Positions 46,280 through 57,357 of a stretch of 64,000 nucleotides of DNA are shown here, piece by piece (the first letter of the stretch is position 1; every line of letters starts with the position of its first letter). Below the pieces are notes generated by a model. That model had not been told where the DNA came from. It was given only the letters and a program-made list of their open reading frames with translations, and did no database searches. The DNA comes from Neocallimastix lanati (nom. inval.) (Eukaryota; Neocallimastigomycota; Neocallimastigomycetes; Neocallimastigales; Neocallimastigaceae), in the NCBI GenBank assembly GCA_016946835.1, contig JACVTC010000018.1:1643501-1707500 (forward strand), written 5' to 3'. The position numbers and the translations under genes are program-made.

Positions 46280-46767
46280 TTATATTAAAAGAATAAAAAA
46301 AAAACAACAATAAAATTAAATTTATAAAAAATTTTAATGTAAATTAATAAAATAAAAAATTAAAATTAAAATTAATAATTATTTTAGAGTAAATAAATAA
46401 TAAAAAAAAACATAACAGTAAAATTAAATTAATATTAAATAAATAAATATAAAAAAAAAATTAATAATAATTTTATAAAGTTTCAATTTTTCTTTTTAAA
46501 TATTTTAAATTAAATTGTTATTTCTTTTGTTATGGTTGTTTTTTCAAGGAATAATTATTTATAAAAGTTTTAATTAAGAAATCAATAATGTTAAATTATG
46601 ATCGTTGTTAGATTTTAATATATACAAGAAATATATATATATATTATTTTAAATACACTGTAAAAAAAATTATTAATTAAATTTTTTTTGAATAATATAT
46701 ATATATATATATAAAATAATGATATTTATTTTTTGATATGTTCTTTTTTCATTTATCAAGAATTTTC
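46152..46767. other. 3' flank of the CotH gene
   Basis: AT-rich with an (AAT)n tract at 46250-46277. No gene was seen. Confidence 0.5.
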
Positions 46768-46887
46768 CTAACCCCAATGATATGCTCTGCCTTTCCAAAT
46801 CCATTGAGGGTTGATAGAAAAGGAATAGTCTATATCAGATATAGTAATTACAATTTTCAGAAATTCTGATGGTAATCGATAGTTATT
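46768..46887 (-). pseudogene. unrecognised coding remnant
   Basis: The minus strand encodes about 39 residues ending at a TAG: RLPSEFLKIVITISDIDYSF, then SINPQWIWKGRAYHWG. The three Trp residues and balanced composition are unlike translated AT-rich noise. The family was not recognised; there is no start codon nearby. Confidence 0.35.
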
Positions 46888-47540
46888 CCTTCTTAGGTGG
46901 CTTCAAATATAGAGAAAATATGGAATACTGGAAGACTATAATAAGTGAATCTTATGTTTTATATTGTTTTAAACTGGATATTTAGTAACATTGGAGTTGC
47001 ATAATTAATATTATCTTGTAGTTTCTACATACTATCATTGTAACGAATCTAATGTATTTTTTACTTTAGCATTATTTTGTATATATATTTTTCCATAGAA
47101 TTAACTTAAACTCATGTAGCTATCGTACAATGGAAATGTATGAAATTGATTTACTAGCTTTTGTTTAAAACTTTGTTTAAAGGATAGGAATTTTTTAGTC
47201 TTTTACTAAGATGGTTTTAATTATCTTTTCGCTTTAGTTTATATATGAGAACTATACAGAAAATTATTATATCAATCAAAGCTTTATTAATCTAATAGAA
47301 AATCATAAATTCAAAAGATATAAAAAATTTTTATTGCATTTCTACAAAGGCGTTTATCTTACTTTAATAAATAACAAAACCAGTAAAAAGAAAAAACTTC
47401 ATATTATTTTAATTATTTTTTTTTTAATTTTTCTATATTTTTTTTTTCTATATTATTTATTTTAAATTTATTTTTCTTGGTTGTTAGTATTTTAGTTTAG
47501 ATTAGTTTCATTTTTATCAATTTAAAATTTATAGTTCATT
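46888..47540. other. decayed, moderately AT-rich spacer
   Basis: Less AT-rich than most spacers, so probably old coding or transposon sequence. No frame could be assigned. Confidence 0.4.
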
Positions 47541-47669
47541 ATGCAAAAAGTATTTCACCGGGGTTCTCTCTGTTATGGAACACCTATTGACAACACAAGG
47601 TTGATTTTTATCCTTGGTATGGATTTATGGACCAATGCTAAAATGAAGACATTTATTCATTCTAGATAA
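47541..47669 (+). other. 42-codon open frame, possible gene relic
   Basis: The ATG-to-TAA frame contains FHRGSLCYGTPIDNTRLIF followed by ILGMDLWTN. The HRGS…NTRL pattern is reminiscent of the C-terminal metal-site region of 2-oxoglutarate/Fe(II) dioxygenase folds (H-x-GS…R). That is a weak, single-motif similarity. A poly(A) run begins right after the stop (47671). Confidence 0.25.
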
Positions 47670-48662
47670 AAAAAAAAAAAAAAAAAAAAAAAAATAAAGA
47701 ATAATATTTAATTAGTGAAAAGAATTATTAATTTCAATGATAGTTTCTTCAGGAATCAAATATACATTCCAAATTTCAACCACCCAATATTTGTAAAAAT
47801 ATTTGAAAAAGCAATATCAGAAATTAAAATTTCATATTGTAGATGTTCCAAATGGAAAAATATAAAGAAATCCTAAGTCTATAAACAATTACGATTATGA
47901 CTTTATTTATATTAATTTTAAAAAAAAAAAAAAAAAAAATAGCCAATTATATTAATAGTGTTGGAATATTTATTGTATTGTTTTAAAATTTGGAATTAAA
48001 ATAGAATAAAATATAATATTATACAAAGCTAAATGATTTTTTAATAAAATAAAGAAATAAAATTTATATATAAATCAATAATTTTTTTTTATTCTAAAAA
48101 ATTATATTGAATCAAAATAATAAAATTTACAAAATGCTTTGGTTGATTTTTTATTTTATTTTAATATTTATTATTCTATTTTGTAATAAAAAAAAAAAAA
48201 AAGGCTTATTCTTAAAATAAAAAATAATAATAATAATAATATAAAAGAATCAAATAATAACTTAAAAATTAAATAATTTATAAAAGTTTAATAAACTATT
48301 AATATATAAATTATAATTACATTTGGTTCAAAAAAAAAAAAAATATATATATATATATATATGTATATGTATATAAATTACTATTTATAAAAGTAAATTA
48401 ATTAAAAATTTATAATATAAAATAAATTACATATGAAAAAAAAAAAAAAAAAAAAAAAAAAACTATATTTTAAATTTATTAGATAATGCTTTTTCCTTGA
48501 AAATAGATATCAAAAGAAGAATAAATAAATTAAAATAAAATAAAATGTAATTAATATATATATATAAATATAAATAAAAAGAAAATTTCCAAACATTTAA
48601 ATGAAAAATAAATATAAAAAAAAAAAACTTATAGAATAAGGGAAATTTAACTATACGAAAAG
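47670..48662. other. gene-free AT-rich stretch
   Basis: A-runs lie at 47669-47692, 47920-47939 and 48435-48460, with (TA)n at 48344-48365. No gene was seen. Confidence 0.5.
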
Positions 48663-48727
48663 AACTGTCCATTTACAATTATTGAAATTATTGTAAATGG
48701 AACAGTTTTTTTTTTTTTTTTTTTTTT
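48663..48727 (+). terminator. hairpin followed by T-run
   Basis: AACTGT-CCATTTACAAT and its inverse ATTGTAAATGG-A-ACAGTT form a 17-bp stem with a one-base bulge and a 10-base loop. A run of about 23 T follows directly. It looks like an intrinsic terminator, but in a fungus it could equally be a RNA polymerase III end signal or a small fold-back element. No RNA gene upstream was recognised. Confidence 0.4.
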
Positions 48728-48793
48728 AATTTATAACAAATTATTTATTTTGACTTTGGGAGTTACAGTTACAGTTCTTTATTCTTTAGCTAC

Positions 48794-48827
<34 letters not shown>

Positions 48828-49373
48828 AATCTTTTATTTTATTTATTTGATTTTCTATCAGTGTCTTATGAAATTGGTAGTTCAACAATAGTTATTTAAT
48901 AAAATAATTTAATAAAACTGTGTATGATATTGATAACTGTAGTGGATTTATCTGAAGATGTAAGATTTGTGATGAAATCAATACTGGCTTTATCAAAATA
49001 AAAAAAAAAATTATTATATTTGCCACATAATAAAATTTATTATTTAATATAAATAATATTAAAACATCAAAATAAAATAAAAAAAAAAAAATAAAATTAA
49101 ATAAAAATAAAAATATAAAATATAAAATATAAAAAATATAATATAAAAAATAAAAAAAAAATAAGGTTCAATAATACGTATATAATTAAGTAAGTTATTA
49201 TGTGATGATTACGGGCTCATATCAACTACGTTCCTCTGCCCTCATAATACATTTCATATTTTTAGCTACTTTATGTTTTAGAATTATGTATTTTATGATT
49301 TATTAATATATTTAATATAAAAACTTTTTTTCTATTTTTTTTTTTAATTTATTTTAATTTAATTTATTTTATT
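48728..49373. other. gene-free spacer
   Basis: Contains a short GC-richer phrase at 49199-49250 (GATTACGGGCTCATATCAAC, then TTCCTCTGCCCTC). Otherwise it is A/T-rich 3' flank of the ankyrin gene. Confidence 0.5.
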
Positions 49374-50711
49374 TTAATTTATTTCTTTTTTAATACTATG
49401 ATTGGCTAAAAAATTTATTATATTTTCATTATTATATCTTTGTGCAATTATTAAAGAAGTGTCACCATTCTTATTTTTCTGAAGTATATTAGCTCCTAAA
49501 TCCACTAAATACTTTATCAATTTTTCATTTCTTTTTTTACATACATAAATTAATGGGGTTTCTCCTTGACAATTTTCCATATTTATATCTGCTCCTTTAT
49601 CTATTAAATATTTTATAATAGTTTGATTTTCCCTATCACAAGAAATTATTAATGGTGTTTTACCATCAATATTTTCTTTGTTAATATTGGCTCCTTTTTC
49701 TACCAAATATTTTATAATTGATTCATCACCATTAATACAAGCAATAGTTAAAGGTGTATCATTGTATTTGCTTTCTTCATTCACATCCGCACCATGATTA
49801 ACTAAATATTTTATAATACCTTTGTATCCATACCGACAGGCATTCACCAAAGGACTATAATTATTTACATTACATTTATTAACTCTAGCTCCATGATCAA
49901 TTAAACACTTTACAATCTCTTCATCTCCTTTATCACATGCAATAGCTAATGGGGTGTCTCCAATATTAATTGCTTTATTGACATCAGCACCATGTTCAAT
50001 TAAATAATTTACAATAGCTTCATTTGAATAAAGACAAGCAATAATTAATGGTGTATTTCCATGTCTATCACCTTTATTAACGTCAGCCCCATGTTCTATT
50101 AAATAATTTATTAAATTTTCATTTTCATTGTAACATGCAATAATTAAAGGTGTGTTACTATTATTGTCTTCTTTATTAACATCTGCTCCGTATTCTATTA
50201 ATAATTTTATTATATTTTCATCTTCTCTCTCACATGCAAAATTCAATGGTGTTTTGCCATCAACATTAAGTACATTAATTTTGTCCTTCTCTTTCAAAAT
50301 TATTTCTTGAAATTGAAATTTAGAAATTTTAGTTTTATTTTTATATAGAGAAAGTAAATTCAATATCATTTTATTATCAAATACATAATTATCCATCAAA
50401 ACCTTTAATAGATCTTCTCTATTTTTTTTTATAAATAAAAATAAACAATTTGAATCGACTTTACATTCATTTCTAATAATAAATTCTAATAATTTTTGGT
50501 TAAGAAATTCATGATTAAACAAATTTGTAATTAAATTTAAATCATTTTTATTTAAATATCTGATTGCTTCATAATTATCAGAGGTTACAGCTGTTTCATA
50601 AAAAATTTTATTTATAATTATTTCATTAGAATTTTCCTTCATAAAATATTTTAATTTTTTATTTTCACCATTTCTAATCATCTCAATTATTTTATTTTTT
50701 TTATAATCCAT
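49374..50711 (-). CDS. ankyrin-repeat protein, nine repeats
   Basis: 445 residues in one intronless frame from the ATG at 50711. Residues 1-150 are a divergent, mainly helical region (MDYKKNKIIEMIRNGENKKL…) that probably consists of degenerate ankyrin helices. Nine clear ankyrin repeats of 33 residues follow to about residue 440, each with the TPLxxAC…NENIIKYLIEHGADVN pattern. The last repeat is slightly degenerate (TSLIIAQRYNN). There is no signal peptide, transmembrane segment or catalytic domain, so it is an intracellular protein-binding scaffold. Such proteins form large families in anaerobic fungi. A partner cannot be deduced from the sequence. Confidence 0.9.
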   Translation of the reverse strand: MDYKKNKIIEMIRNGENKKLKYFMKENSNEIIINKIFYETAVTSDNYEAIRYLNKNDLNLITNLFNHEFLNQKLLEFIIRNECKVDSNCLFLFIKKNREDLLKVLMDNYVFDNKMILNLLSLYKNKTKISKFQFQEIILKEKDKINVLNVDGKTPLNFACEREDENIIKLLIEYGADVNKEDNNSNTPLIIACYNENENLINYLIEHGADVNKGDRHGNTPLIIACLYSNEAIVNYLIEHGADVNKAINIGDTPLAIACDKGDEEIVKCLIDHGARVNKCNVNNYSPLVNACRYGYKGIIKYLVNHGADVNEESKYNDTPLTIACINGDESIIKYLVEKGANINKENIDGKTPLIISCDRENQTIIKYLIDKGADINMENCQGETPLIYVCKKRNEKLIKYLVDLGANILQKNKNGDTSLIIAQRYNNENIINFLANHSIKKEIN

Positions 50712-50810
50712 ACTTTTTTCCTTTATAATATTTCAAAATAACTTATCTAATTCCCAAATATATTAAAAAGTAATTATAAATTAGCACATATAATTAAATA
50801 AAACATACAT

Positions 50811-50841
<31 letters not shown>

Positions 50842-51832
50842 TGTTTAAATCATTTATAATATTTCAAATTTTAAATTTTATTTAATAATGAATTTTATTA
50901 TTATAATTATTATATATTTTTACTTTTAAAACATCTTTTATTATCATTTTTAATTGTTTTTAATTTACTACTTATTTTAACATTTTCTAATAGTTTGCAT
51001 ATACTTTATAATTTTTTCAACAACACTATTTAAACATTTTTAATTTAATTTTTTTTCAATAAAATACTATAAAATATTTTCAATGAACTTTATAAAAATA
51101 AGATACCAAATCAGACAATTAATTTGATTGGATATAAATATTAATAAATAGTAAAAAAATCTTTAAATATTTTATAAATTAAAATTAAGAAATTCTAAAT
51201 ATACTTTAATACTAAACATATTATATTTTTTTAGTAATAGTTTTTATAAACTATATTAACATTAATTTTACTATAAAAAAGTATTTACTACTAGAATTTA
51301 TTATATAAAATAATTGTATAATATTAATAAAATGTAATGAGAATATTAATAAGATTTATAACTTTATATAAAATATTAATAATATTTAGTTTAAATTATT
51401 AATAAAAATATTAATAAAAGTTATAGAATATTAATAATAATAGTTATATATTATTATTAAAATATTGATAAAATAGTATAATTATTAAGAAGTTTGGTAT
51501 ATAAATATTTTTATTATTAAGTTATTAAAGGTTTAAAATTTGGTTTATAAAATAGTGGGTTTTTAATAATATATCAATATTTAACAAAAGAACTGGTAAA
51601 GTCATTTCTTTACATTAAATAATTTTATTATTATTATTATAATTTTTTTTTTTTATATATTATATCTAAATTATTAATATAATTATTATTATATTTTTTA
51701 TAAGTAACAATTCTATATTATATTTTTAATTATTTTTCAATAATTTAATAAGAAATATATTTATTAAAGAAATTTTATCTTGCTTTTTTAAATTTTCAAT
51801 TGGTGGTTGAGTAAGTGTAATACTAATTTTTG

Positions 51833-51864
<32 letters not shown>

Positions 51865-52010
51865 TTATTTAAATTGTAAATATAAATTTATAATAATTTT
51901 TAGTATTAATTAATGATTAATTTTTAATTATTAATTATTATCAATCTTTTATTAATAATTCAGTATTTATGATTATTAATTATAAATTTTAACTTTAATT
52001 CAATGGATTA
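50712..52010. other. AT-rich spacer; possible LTR end and primer-binding site
   Basis: An ATTT tandem tract (50811-50840) lies upstream of the ankyrin gene. At 51796-51815 TTCAATTGGTGGTTGAGTAA looks like an LTR end (CA) two bases before a primer-binding site starting TGGTGG. It would suit the plus-strand copia element that follows. A 27-base A-run lies at 51834-51860. Confidence 0.4.
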
Positions 52011-52310
52011 AAATGTCCACCAAATTCTGGGATTATGCAATTAGGTATACAAATCTGCTTTTTAATATAACCCCAATAAAGGAATTGAAAGCAAAATTCC
52101 AAATGAAATCTATTATAACAAAAAGGTAAATATTAAATATATTAAAGTCTTTGATTGTGATGCATATTATAAGGACTTTTCTTAAGAGAAAATGAAACTC
52201 GATAGCAACGGTAAAAAAGGTGTATTCTTAGGAATAAACATGGAATCTACTTGCTACGATTCAACTGATTACAGCGTTCCCCTAGTTAAAGAGAAGTAGT
52301 ATTTGATGAA
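52011..52310 (+). pseudogene. Ty1/copia integrase C-terminal fragment
   Basis: The translation gives KFWDYAIRYTNLLFNI, then in another frame GIESKIPNEIYYNKKVNIKY and IKVFDCDAYYKD, then KMKLDSNGKKGVFLGINMES. This is the end of a copia integrase core and the following VFxC…GxFLG block. At least one frameshift (about 52068) and stops are present. Confidence 0.75.
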
Positions 52311-53019
52311 GAAACTCCATCATAATTAACTTCCAGAATACACAACTACAACAATAAATTACCAACAAACATCTTTAATAATGATAATTATATTTTCGAA
52401 TTTCCAATGATCAACAATAATGAATATGAGAATACATACGATGATTCCGGAAAACTTATATACAATGAAGGATATAGCGAAGATAATAAAGAATCCAAGG
52501 AAAATATTTCTTCTATTTCAGGAAAAGGTAAGAAACCCGATTTCTGAATTATCCGATTCATCTTCCAAAGATAAGAAAACTAATGTAACTGAAAATAATC
52601 CAATTACTAATAGTAAAGATGTAGAAAATACTTATTCTATTAAAGGTAAAGAATATGAAGAAGAATACTTCAATGATAAATCAAGTAAACCTATAGATGA
52701 TCCTGTTACAGATCTCCAGTCTCTTAAGTGTTTCAGATGATGATGAACCAAATTCCTCTGGGATCGTTTCTTTGGAAGATGAAACAAAATTTAATCCACC
52801 TACAAAAAGAAAATCATCAACTATAAGTAATCAACAAGCCAAAAAGAAGATTAATTCAAACAATAAACCAATAAATACCTGTTTCTCTTAAACATAGACT
52901 GATTCATCCTAAACTTCCAGATAGTAAAAAATTAAAACCATCCATGAAGGAATTGTGTAAAAGACCCGAAAAATTCTTCATTTCCTTATCATAGCAAAAA
53001 AAAAAATACAAAATATCTC
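52311..53019 (+). pseudogene. copia linker region
   Basis: Open pieces at 52420-52740 and 52697-52891 encode Ser/Asp/Lys/Asn-rich, disordered sequence (ELSDSSSKDKKTNVTENN; LLSVSDDDEPNSSGIVSLED). They fit the variable segment between integrase and reverse transcriptase. The two frames overlap, with a one-base shift between them. Confidence 0.5.
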
Positions 53020-53760
53020 TTGACAATGTTGAACCTTCTAAAGGCTGTTTATCTGAAACACCTCTTTCTTATAGACAAACCATTTCTCGATCAGATAAAG
53101 AACAATTGGTAGAAGCAATGAATTCCGAAATTACAAAAATTTTTTATGACAACAAAACTATGACTTTTGTTAGAAAGCTTCCTAAATGGTATTAAACCAA
53201 CAACTACCAAGTCGGTCTATACTCTCAAGAAGAATGGAAATGGCAATATTTTTTTTAAAAACACAAGGCTCTTCTCGTTGTTCTTGGTTTTACCCAGAAA
53301 AAGGGAAATTGACTATGACTCAACATACTCACCTACTCTTAGTATCGACAGCTTAAAGTTGATTATTGCTCTGTCATTAAAATTCAACTGGGACTTAATG
53401 TTGCTTGATATTAAAGCCACTTATTTTAATGCACCATTAGACAAAGATATATATCACCATCCTACTTGGGGATGTAAACTTTGGTAAAGGATATTGGCTA
53501 CTAAGAAAAGCTTTATACGGCTTGAAACAATCAGGTCGTCAATGGAGCATACACTTTAAAAACTTTCTCAAACATAATGGTTTCATTCAACTAACTTTTG
53601 AACCATGTATTTTTCGTTAAAAAGGAGAGAGGGAAGAAAAGCTGTGTGTATTATAGGTGTTTACGTAGATGATTTATTAATAACAGGAATTAAATATCAC
53701 ATAAGCAATAAAGAAAAATTAAATGGTGTAGAAATTAATATTAAGGTAAGTAATGAAAAT
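53020..53760 (+). pseudogene. Ty1/copia reverse transcriptase fragment
   Basis: Motifs in shifting frames: SYRQTISRSDKEQLVEAMNS, EITKIFYDNKTMTFVRKLP, YDSTYSPTLSIDSLKLIIAL, FNWDLMLLDIKATYFNAPLD, YWLLRKALYGLKQSGRQW and CIIGVYVDDLLITG (YVDD intact, about 53665-53676). RNase H is missing; after about 53760 the sequence becomes Asn/Lys-rich low-complexity. Confidence 0.8.
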
Positions 53761-54216
53761 AAGTTCATAAAAGAAAATAATGAAAGTTATGTAATAAAAG
53801 TGTGTTTAATAAGGATCATTTCTGAAGAAACTCAAATAATTAATATCATTAAAAATAAAAATAAACAGAACACCAATAATAAAAATAATGATAAACAAGA
53901 AAATAAAGATAACAGTAAACTAACTAATAAATTAATATATAATAACAAATATAAACAAATGAAAAAGCACTTATTCGAATAAAATTGATAATTCAAAAAT
54001 AGATAAAAATATAAAAAGAATTGAAATATAGTTAAAAAACAAAAATAAAAAAGGACAACACAACAGTAATAACCAAGAAGGACATAAACAAATTCAAGCA
54101 ATAATACTAATTCAGAAATAAAAATCACCAAAGAATAAACTAACGATTAAAAAATAAAATTAAATGATTAACAATTATAAACAATGTAATAATAAAATGA
54201 AAATAAAATTATATAT

Positions 54217-54900
54217 ATGAATAATAAAAACATAGAAATACAAAATAAATATAGATTAGATTTGAAAGATCACCGTGAAACAAATGAAAATATGGAAAAT
54301 ACATACTGTAAAGATTATGACAATAAAAATAAAGAGAAGAAAGCATATATGAACCTCAATATATGTGACAATAAGTTAAATAGTGAAAATAAAAATTGCA
54401 AATTATTAAGAGAACCGACATATTATAAAAATATATTCAATTTATTAGATAAAGAGAAATGGTTCAAACCTGTCAAAGAAGAAGTAAATAATATGAATAC
54501 TATGAAAGTGTATAAAATAGTTAATATAGTATCAAAGCAAGTGAATGCTATTACTACAAGATGGGTTCATAAATATAAAAAGGATAAAAAGGACTCCGAA
54601 AGGAAAAATCATCAAAAGAAAAAACTTGGGTTAGTCGCTACAGGACAGGTTATTGAAAGTTAAATAAAGCGTTATTAAAGTTAAATTTTTAAAAATCTTT
54701 AGAGTGTTCCCTGTGTTTACATAAAAAAAGAATAAAAACACAATAGTTTGTATCATAAGAGTATATGTAGATAATATTATCATAGTAGGTACTAATGAAG
54801 AAATTCTCAAAGCATAAGAATCCATTAAGCAAAAAAAATTTAAAGCAACTGATGTAGGAGAAGTGGACTTCATAACTGGTAAAAAAAATTTGTAAAATAA
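54217..54900 (+). pseudogene. second copia reverse transcriptase fragment with YVDN
   Basis: The frame 54217-54663 ends with DKEKWFKPVKEEVNNMNTMK, VYKIV and ITTRWVHKYKKDKK, the start of a copia RT domain. After a gap it resumes with VYVDNIIIVGTNEEILKA and KKFKATDVGEVDFITG (54755-54885). The roughly 100 codons between are missing. The catalytic box reads YVDN instead of YVDD, which would abolish activity. It is distinct from the copia fragment at 52011-53760. Confidence 0.75.
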
Positions 54901-54978
54901 TTCATTAATTGAGCCATTCAACAGGTTCTTCTAGGAAAGTCAATAAGGAAATTTCTATAGGAAGTAACGCTTTTCTTC

Positions 54979-55188
54979 CTAATATAGAAGTTCAAAATTA
55001 GAATATCCACTCACAGAGGGTTTTGCAGTCCAAATAGCGCACAAAGCTGAAGATAACCAAGTATCCCAATTACTAATTTTTACCAGCAAAAAATTTCTTA
55101 ATTGTTTTTCTATCTCTCTATTTCTATTTTCTACTAAACCGTTGGAAGGGGGATGATAACTAGCCACAAAAATGAGTATAAACTCCAT
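54979..55188 (-). pseudogene. Ty3/gypsy integrase C-terminal fragment
   Basis: The minus-strand frame contains ASYHPPSNGLVENRNREIEK, the end of a gypsy integrase core (HPxSNGxVExxNRxI), then NWDTWLSSALCAIWT. It joins directly to reverse transcriptase sequence at about 55175-55190, so RNase H and most of integrase have been lost. Confidence 0.8.
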
Positions 55189-55740
55189 ATAAAATATCCT
55201 GCCATCCCTAAAAAGGAACGTAATTCAGAAATATTTATAGGATTTTCTAATTTTTGTATTGCATCAAATTTATTCTCTATTTGTAATAGTCTTGAAAAAA
55301 CAATTATCAAACTTGGTTGTAAAAGAAGTTAGTTCTTGGTCATCTTTATACCTAGGTATCTGATGACACCCACTAAAAAGATTAATAATTGAAAATATTA
55401 TCGCATCTTTTAACCCGTCAAAAATTTCTTGGATGATAGAAATTGAATAATTGTCTTTTTTTAGTTCTTTTATTCAATAATCTGCAATCAATACAAAGCC
55501 TCCAACGACCATTTTTTCTTTGGTACCAAAAACAATATGAGAAGACCAAGGTAAATGAGAAGGAGCGATTAATGCTTTATCTATTAATTTCTTTAACTCT
55601 TCCTTTAAAGTTGATAGTTGTTCCTGGGAAAATCCTATATGCTCCTTGTTTTATTGGTTGACTACTGTCTACTAATTCAAGGTGATGAGGTAGCAATTTT
55701 AGATGGTTTCAAATCATCACTAGAAATGTTTATTTCAATT
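55189..55740 (-). pseudogene. Ty3/gypsy reverse transcriptase, core deleted
   Basis: Minus-strand motifs in order: PHHLELVDSSQPIKQGAYR, LKEELKKLIDKALIAPSHLP, WSSHIVF, RLCIDCRLLNKRT, AIIFSIINLFSGCHQI, ELTSFTTKFD, then IQKLENPINISELRSFLGMA (about 55265-55200). The YxDD-containing palm segment between TTKFD and IQKLENP is missing. Several frame changes are present. Confidence 0.75.
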
Positions 55741-56446
55741 GAATAGGTAGTTAATATGGATTTAAATTCATTTTTTAAAATTTTCATCCTTAATGTCCGT
55801 ATTATTAATTAATTTTTCCAATATTTTATTTTAACCAACTTTATTATTTTTATTAGTGCTAAATAAATAATTATTAATGTAAGTATTGTTTTCTAGAAAA
55901 TAGCAAAAAACATTGCAGGAGTGTGAAAATCATGTACATCATTTAGAGGTACTACATTCAAGGTAAATACATCATTTATTTTATTAGTATTATTTTTCAA
56001 GTATAAAAATATTTATACTGTTTGCATGTACTAATAACTTATAATTAGCAAATGTGTTTTTAAATTAATTATTATGTTAAATATTGAGTCATCATTATCA
56101 AAAATTCTAAAAAATAGCATTAATTTTTAGCGAACCGATTTGTACTTCTAGTTTTACCATTTCATAGGCACATTCATCAACATTAGATCATACTTGATGT
56201 ATCCCCACCAGATCTGGCTACTAAGTTTGTATTGGTACCACCATCAATTAATACAACAATAGAATGACCATTGACAATAGCAATATCATGTTCTTGAAGG
56301 TCTGGTGTCGCGTAGCAAGGAGTAGGATTTTTTTTTACTATTTCAAATTCTCTAATATCATTATAATATTCTGTCTATCCTACCACCGCATCATCCTCAG
56401 TTTTTGACCTTTTTAAAACTTTTCGTAATATCCGAAGGTAGAGCAC
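55741..56446 (-). pseudogene. Ty3/gypsy protease region remnant
   Basis: The minus strand at about 56300-56215 reads NGHSIVVLIDGGTNTNLV, which resembles a retropepsin active site but with DGG in place of the usual DSG or DTG. The flanking sequence to 55741 is low-quality coding sequence with stops. Confidence 0.5.
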
Positions 56447-57357
56447 TTACTTATACCTATTAATTGGACTAAAGTAATATTTGCTGGGGTATTCTGTAAT
56501 TTTTTGATAATATAGTTCAATACCTTCTAGTAATTTAATAATTTGACCTACTCTAGTAGTTTTTTCTTTTGTTTTGGTTTGTTCCATTACTTTTATTTTA
56601 TTATTTTTATCCATTACTTTGTTAGGAATATTGGAATCAGGTATATTTAATTCCATTGAATCTAATACAAATATTATTTCCAAATCCATGAATTATTATA
56701 ATTATTAATAGGAGAAATAATAGGTTGGTTAATAGGGGAATAATTATTATAATTGCTGTTTAAATTTCTTTCATTTAGCCTAATATTTCTATAATAGTGA
56801 GATTCCTGTAATATATTCATATATTTTTCTGCTTTACTACAGGCATCTTCTAGGGATTTACATTCCTTCATAGTTATTTTAGTGTAAATTTGTATTTTTG
56901 GTCTAAGAGCATTTTCATAATCGATAACTGAAATAAATGCTTTATTCCAATTGATCATATAAATCCAAGTACCTAGTATTAAAGTCGTATACTGTTTAAT
57001 ATGGTTCTTTAGTAATACGCTTTAAATGTCTTAATTTATTATCGTTTTTTTTTTTTTTTTTGGTTTTATCTCCAATATTTCTTCTTCACCAATTTAACAC
57101 ATTAGTCTAATGTAAGAGGTCTATTGACTTCTGCTTCCTTTTCCTTTAGAACCTTTACAATATCAACTTCAGCAGCGGCAATAATATAATTAAATTTATT
57201 TTCGTCAGTAGTAAATAACTTCTCTTTTGAACCAGTCATTAATTATAAACTTCCAAATTTCTGCATCTCTACGAGATACACCAATTCTTGGAAGAGTTTT
57301 AGTATCAAAGTCCGAAACGGTATCACTGAATCGGCTACTACCTCTACTACTACTCAT
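56447..57357 (-). pseudogene. Ty3/gypsy gag remnant
   Basis: Starts at the ATG at 57357 (MSSSRGSSRFSDTVSDFD…) and runs 50 codons with a helical KTLPRIGVSRRDAEIWKF segment before a TGA. It resumes at 56958-56674 with an RPKIQIYTKITMKECKSLED stretch typical of the gag C-domain (KSLEDACSKAEKYMN). The frame 56689-56447 follows. The minus-strand order is gag, protease, RT, integrase end, so this is one internally deleted element. Confidence 0.65.

Noticed and set aside
54755-54885. Retron- or group II-type reverse transcriptase
   Set aside because: The surrounding motifs are those of Ty1/copia, and the fragment lacks any retron RNA or maturase features.
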